This document shows positions 31,896-32,072 of a DNA stretch of 32,072 nucleotides, piece by piece. A program made the translations under genes and the position numbers. A model generated the notes under the pieces. The model was not told where the DNA came from. It saw only the letters and a list, made by a program, of their open reading frames with translations, and made no database searches. The stretch covers positions 1 to 32,072 of the forward strand of contig JABYQS010000313.1 of assembly GCA_022592435.1 (NCBI GenBank). Direction: 5' to 3'. Source of the DNA: Cerioporus squamosus (Eukaryota; Basidiomycota; Agaricomycetes; Polyporales; Polyporaceae). Within the stretch, counting starts at the first letter, position 1; each line of letters starts with the position of its first letter.

Positions 31896-32072
31896 CTCGA
31901 GGTTAAACATCTGGACATTCTCAAATGCATCAGGCCAGGGGCAGGTGATGGACTCCCATGGACCACTAGTCTCATTTGAGGTGGTGGCCTCATAATTGAG
32001 CATACTGGCTGTGCTATGTCGTTGCAACGACTTCTGTTACTCTGTTCTGAACAATCTGCAATCATGACATAG

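Overview
This window looks like nuclear DNA of a filamentous basidiomycete, most likely an Agaricomycete. It is GC-rich. The genes are split by very short introns (about 43-77 nt) with GTRNGT-type donors and CTRAC/CTAAC-like branch sites. The gene content fits as well: fungal F-box proteins, a mitochondrial Mn superoxide dismutase, mitochondrial ribosomal protein uS17, and a SET3-type PHD+SET protein. Exon boundaries were read by eye and checked by frame arithmetic. No homology search was run.

Layout. (1) 1-2402 (-): a decayed F-box/WD40 gene (copy A) that runs off the left edge. (2) 2403-6305: copy A's upstream region, a 275-bp tandem duplication, then about 2.9 kb of degenerate repeats with GCGT microsatellites and no gene I can support. 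(3) 6306-7172 (-): Mn-SOD. (4) 7251-9762: a second repeat field whose units carry intron-like signals. (5) 10328-12861 (+): intact F-box/WD40 copy B, which together with its upstream region is an inverted duplicate of copy A. (6) 13382-15879 (-): a more diverged F-box/WD40 paralogue (copy D), tail to tail with B. (7) 16072-18397 (-): a 694-aa protein with a deaminase-like HPE...CxxC C-terminus, divergent from (8) 18772-19199 (+): mitochondrial uS17. (9) 20215-22787 (+): F-box/WD40 copy C. (10) 23763-28715 (-): a large SET3-like PHD/SET protein. (11) 28716-32072: gene-poor DNA holding a trinucleotide microsatellite and a clean solo LTR (31175-31895) with a 5-bp target-site duplication.

The main theme is a local expansion of F-box/WD40 genes, four copies in about 23 kb. 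They share one exon plan: an F-box exon of about 204 codons, a short leucine-rich middle section, and a long WD40 exon. They differ in orientation and decay state. Products of this type are expected to be substrate adaptors of SCF ubiquitin ligases. The A/B inverted repeat encloses the SOD gene and could mediate inversion. The housekeeping genes (SOD, uS17m, SET3-like) show no sign of working with the F-box genes; they appear to be ordinary genes between which the family has expanded.
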